A stretch of 64,000 nucleotides of DNA. Source: Antitrichia curtipendula (Eukaryota > Streptophyta > Bryopsida > Hypnales > Leucodontaceae). The translations under genes were made by a program, and so were the position numbers. The DNA lies in NCBI GenBank assembly GCA_951230915.1, contig OX579635.1, positions 14,198,001-14,262,000 on the forward strand, written 5' to 3'. The notes under the pieces are model-generated. The model had not been told where the DNA came from, did not search any database, and saw only the letters and a list, made by a program, of their open reading frames with translations. Shown here piece by piece: positions 60,291 through 64,000 of this stretch; the first letter of the stretch is position 1, and the number at the start of each line of letters is the position of its first letter.

Positions 60291-63200
60291 ATGGCATTCG
60301 CATCAGGTCATAAGAATGGAGTTCCGGCGCTGGTCCCGCGCACTAAGCCGGGCTCTGCGTCGCCTACTTCGACCGCAGCTTCGCCTCCTGTGCGACCGAA
60401 ATCCGCGTCGCCTTCGCCTTCACACAACAGTCACCGACGCTCCGGGAGTGGCTCAACGAATGGCGGAGTTGGAGGTAATAAAATCTTCTTGCACTTCCAA
60501 AGGTTTCGCTGTAAGAGAATATCATTAAGTTGATACGACTGCTCTCCCCGCGCATTTTCATATTCTTCCGCAAAACTCTTTTTCAAACTGCAAACTCACT
60601 TGTTACACTAAACATTCAACCTAATGATTTGCATTGCCTAATCTCTTACTAAAAGAGAAGAGTGCAACATTAATTTAATCCCGTACATCTTAATGTCGTG
60701 TCTTAGGTCATTAATCCCTATTTGTTTGCTGTGATAAAGCATTACGAAATAGGGTTGGGGTAGGATGTTTTCGCTAACTGCCTGAATATGCCAACCCTAA
60801 GTGTTATCTGTAAAGCCTATTTCTTAACTACACATTTGTGAAACGAGAGAGTATACTTGTACACAAGTATTATTTCACAGAAAGATGGTTACCATCGTGG
60901 TGCATTTCAGAATATTAATAAGTTTGGAGGTGAAACCTGTTAGAATTTTATGTGAGTGTTTGGTTTCTTCGGGGGCTGGGTGACTCACAGTTCCCAATCG
61001 GGTCCGGGTTGCGGTTCGGTTACGACCTCGAAATGCTGAGGAGATGCAAGCTGATGTTGATTTTGCGGATTGTGTTGAGTTGCAACCGGAGGTTAGTTTA
61101 AAGTTTCCATTGCTTTTCCTTACCACAAGAGCAACTTATTTCTGTGGGATTATTGTGATACGATACTGCACCTGGGAGTTTATCGTGTCTCTTACGGCTT
61201 GTTTCAGCTTAAACGATTGAAGCTACGAAAGAACAATTGGGACTGCGAGACGTATCAGTTCGATGAAGTTCTTACGGAGACTTCTTCACAGAAACGTGTT
61301 TATGAGGTGGTGGCCAAGCCGGTCGTTGAGGTAGCCATCGTTCATGAGTAATATTTTACCGAATCTTTTATTTCTTTATTAACTCTCTCATTTTTTTGGT
61401 AATGGACATGTCCTGATTTGCTCACTCTGTATATGTGAGGAAGAGGATCCCAATATTAGTAGAAGTGATTTGAGCGGCATAGCGCTCCGGAGAGATTTCT
61501 GGGTACAAGAGCCGATTCTGTTGAGATCAGATTATTATCACTATGTATGAATTTCTTATGCATTTTCGAAGTAAGAGGTTGTAGACCACCATAAGTGACC
61601 ATAGGCAACCCCAATTCCATTCTATGAGAAGTGTCCATATACATTTTGCCAAGTCATGCTTACTCCACTTGCCATTTAAGGCCACCCGAATGTATAATAA
61701 TGATAATTAGATAAGTTGCTGTTGGTAACTGGGTCATAGCTGCAACAATACGAGGTTCATGGCAAAATGTTCTTGTCACGTGATGAAATGTGGGTTCTTG
61801 TAAACTGTTAATGTATGCCTGTTTGTTCCAGAGCGTTCTTGAAGGTTATAATGGAACCGTTATGGCTTATGGACAAACTGGTACCGGGAAGACCTTCACA
61901 TTGGGAAGATTAGGGGAGGAAGATTGTGCAGATCGAGGTATCATGGTTCGCGCTATGGAGGACATCCTGGCCAATGTAATCCCAGGCGAAGACACTGTCA
62001 CAGTCTCTTATTTGCAGGTATCATTATGTTCATTACTTTGACGGATGCAGTATTCACTACTACACTTTTATTCTCGTGGTTTCTCCTTCTTTGTTACCTG
62101 CTTAGGGTTTTTTGAGATTATCCTTTCCAAAGAGTGATTTGGTAGGTTTGTGTCTAATGATCGACAACAGCTTTCGACTTCATTGGATGGAGAAGAAGCT
62201 GCATGAAGCTTGCGAAACGCCTTATTACAGTAGTATTTCTTCGATAATAGTAGTTGGATTCAAGACGATATGCAATTACCAATTTCTTACATGGATGTTT
62301 CTTGTATGATCCTCTTTGCTTCATATAGCTGTACATGGAGTCGGTGCAAGATCTATTAGCTCCGGAGAAGGACAACATTGCTATTCAAGAGGACCCAAAG
62401 ACCGGTGATGTATCAGTTCCTGGGGCTACTCAAGTTCAACTGATGGATCAGATGAACTTTGTACGGTTGCTTGATGTTGGAGAGGCAAACCGATTCGCTG
62501 CTAATACTAAGCTCAACACGGAATCGTCACGTAGTCATGCCCTGTTACTGGTGAGCAATGAACCCCAGTCTGGTCCTGCTTTCTGACGGGTTCTTGGTAT
62601 TGATGTCGCAACCATTTCTGATATGTTGGAGTTTGATTATGACATGTGTCAAGGTCTCAGTGCTGAACCTGTTCTGTTAACGTTTTGGCTTTCCATAACA
62701 TTCTTCTTTGTGCAGGTTCAAGTAAAGAAAACTGTCAAATCGAAACCTGGTGACGTTAGTACGAATGAAAATGGAATTAGCAGCCCTCAGACGATGAAGG
62801 GACTTCGAGCTCCAACTATTCGTAGAAGTAAACTTCTTATAGTTGATCTTGCCGGATCAGAGCGAGTGGACAAATCTGGTACACACCATCTCTTAGATAT
62901 CTGTATTCGTTTTACAAATTGATATATTGGAGGCTATGACGTGTCATCCTGCCTCTCTGACTCCTAACACTTTTGACACTGTTTCTTGGAGCAGGAAGCG
63001 AGGGCCACACTTTAGAAGAAGCAAAATCAATCAACCTATCTCTGACAGCATTGGGGAAGTGCATCAATGCTCTTGCTGAGAATAGTTCCCATGTTCCGAT
63101 ACGTGACTCCAAACTAACAAGGCTGCTCCGAGATTCGTTTGGAGGTAACTTTGTGTACCTTTTGTCGCAGATGACTCTTTCTACGTTGCTGTGGGTTCTT

Positions 63201-63908
63201 AGAGACGACAGCGTTTGACAGTGATGCCGGGAGTTGACTGCTCTTGGCAGCTTTTTATGATTTTATGATTTGGGAAGAGTTTAACGTTACTTGGTGATAT
63301 ATCTTTCTTACAGGTACTGCAAGAACTTCGTTGATTGTGACAATTGGACCGTCACCTCGGCATAGAGGAGAAACTTCCAGCACAATCATGTTTGGCCAGC
63401 GTGTGAGTCCCTTTCATCCTTTGAAGTTCTGGATACATGATACATTGTGAGGCATCGTTTTTTGGTTTTGCTGTTCTGTTGAAAGGATATATTGCGTTAG
63501 GTAAAGAAGAGTCACCTATGTGTTCATTCCTCTGGTTGAACCTGTCACCAAGTGCAGATTGCACTGGTGAATCATTTGACTTCGTAAAATACTCACTGGT
63601 TAGAGGTTGTCTTGGTGCAAAAGTGAGGAAAATGCATTTACTGAGTTCTTTTGGTTACAATTTGACCTGTCTGACTTTTCAGTCATGCCATGCAGGCCAT
63701 GAAAGTTGAGAATATGGTGAAATTGAAAGAGGAGTTTGACTACAAAAGCCTTTGTCGAAGGCTGGAGACAGAGTTAGACAGAATGATTGCAGAGAATGAG
63801 AGACTAGTGAAAATTAGAGAAGACACTGAAGACGAATGTGTCAGGCAACTCGATGATGCTCGCCAAGATGTTTATGAAGCCGAGAGCAAGCTTGCGCATG
63901 CCTTGGAG
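60291..63908 (+). CDS. ARK: Armadillo-repeat-type kinesin (ARK), motor part; 3' end outside the window
   Basis: Nine exons with GT-AG sites: 60291-60474, 60991-61091, 61208-61330, 61832-62017, 62329-62550, 62716-62878, 62995-63144, 63314-63402 and 63696-63908, coding for 477 residues so far. The start is the first ATG before a Ser/Pro-rich leader (1-60). The motor domain shows [11 protein letters not shown], the P-loop GQTGTGKT (150-157), switch I NTESSRSH, switch II DLAGSE (316-321) and [16 protein letters not shown]. The neck (407-477) is coiled-coil rich. The sequence closely follows plant ARK kinesins ([31 protein letters not shown]), which carry C-terminal armadillo repeats and act on microtubules, for example in tip growth and organelle movement. 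The armadillo part should follow beyond 64000. The last 92 bases look like intron. No defects seen. Confidence 0.95.
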
Positions 63909-64000
63909 GTTTGTTACATTACCCTTGTCTTTGGTATCCATCACTCCATCGCCGGTGAGCGTCTATTTGGCAGCTCGATAGAACTATCTAGGTTGTTGAG
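63909..64000 (+). other. Start of the next kinesin intron
   Basis: Begins with GTTTGT immediately after the exon ending at 63908; no acceptor before the window end is convincing. Confidence 0.6.

Noticed and set aside
1..64000. tRNA, rRNA or snRNA genes
   Set aside because: No cloverleaf with A and B boxes or conserved rRNA segment was noticed on reading; a tRNAscan-SE and Infernal run would settle it.

Overview
The window is nuclear DNA of a land plant. The protein-coding loci are spliced, with GT-AG introns, and belong to plant families: an armadillo-repeat (ARK-type) kinesin, a UBP22-type deubiquitinase and a DUF7950 protein. A TMC (transmembrane channel-like) gene, a family I do not associate with flowering plants, together with short kinesin introns and a very repeat-rich, AT-rich intergenic space, points to a seed-free plant (bryophyte, lycophyte or fern). 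I cannot name the species.

Layout. 1-8.4 kb is a nested graveyard of mobile DNA: a piggyBac transposase pseudogene (+), holding a small hAT-type MITE, beside a decayed Ty1/Copia element (-) that carries three later insertions. 8.4-12.5 kb has more small inverted-repeat elements. 12.3-15.3 kb has a three-copy tandem repeat of about 265 bp inside what may be an unrecognised minus-strand gene. 16.3-18.5 kb is a two-exon DUF7950 gene. 18.5-38 kb is mostly repeats: a Stowaway-like MITE, several TTAA-flanked elements, nested insertions and GC-rich hairpins. 38.4-45.0 kb is a 13-exon TMC gene. 47-50.4 kb has a foldback element and a 60-bp tandem duplication just beyond the 3' end of UBP22 (50.66-53.21 kb, -). 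53.6-59 kb is repeats again. 60.3-64 kb is the 5' part of the ARK kinesin, cut by the window end.

The genes do not form a pathway: UBP22 is the SAGA-module histone H2B deubiquitinase, the kinesin is a microtubule motor, the TMC protein should be a ten-pass membrane protein, and DUF7950 is a plant family of unknown role.

The strongest novel signal is in the repeats. At least seven elements of about 0.6-1.1 kb share CCCCTAAA-type terminal inverted repeats bordered by TTAA. Two comparisons inside the window, an uninterrupted homologous site and a gag reading frame that is continuous when one TTAA is counted, show that TTAA is the target-site duplication. That is the hallmark of piggyBac transposition, and a recognisable piggyBac transposase relic lies in the same window. 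The second highlight is the plant TMC gene. Exon limits were read by eye from splice signals and reading frame; no search or transcript data were available.
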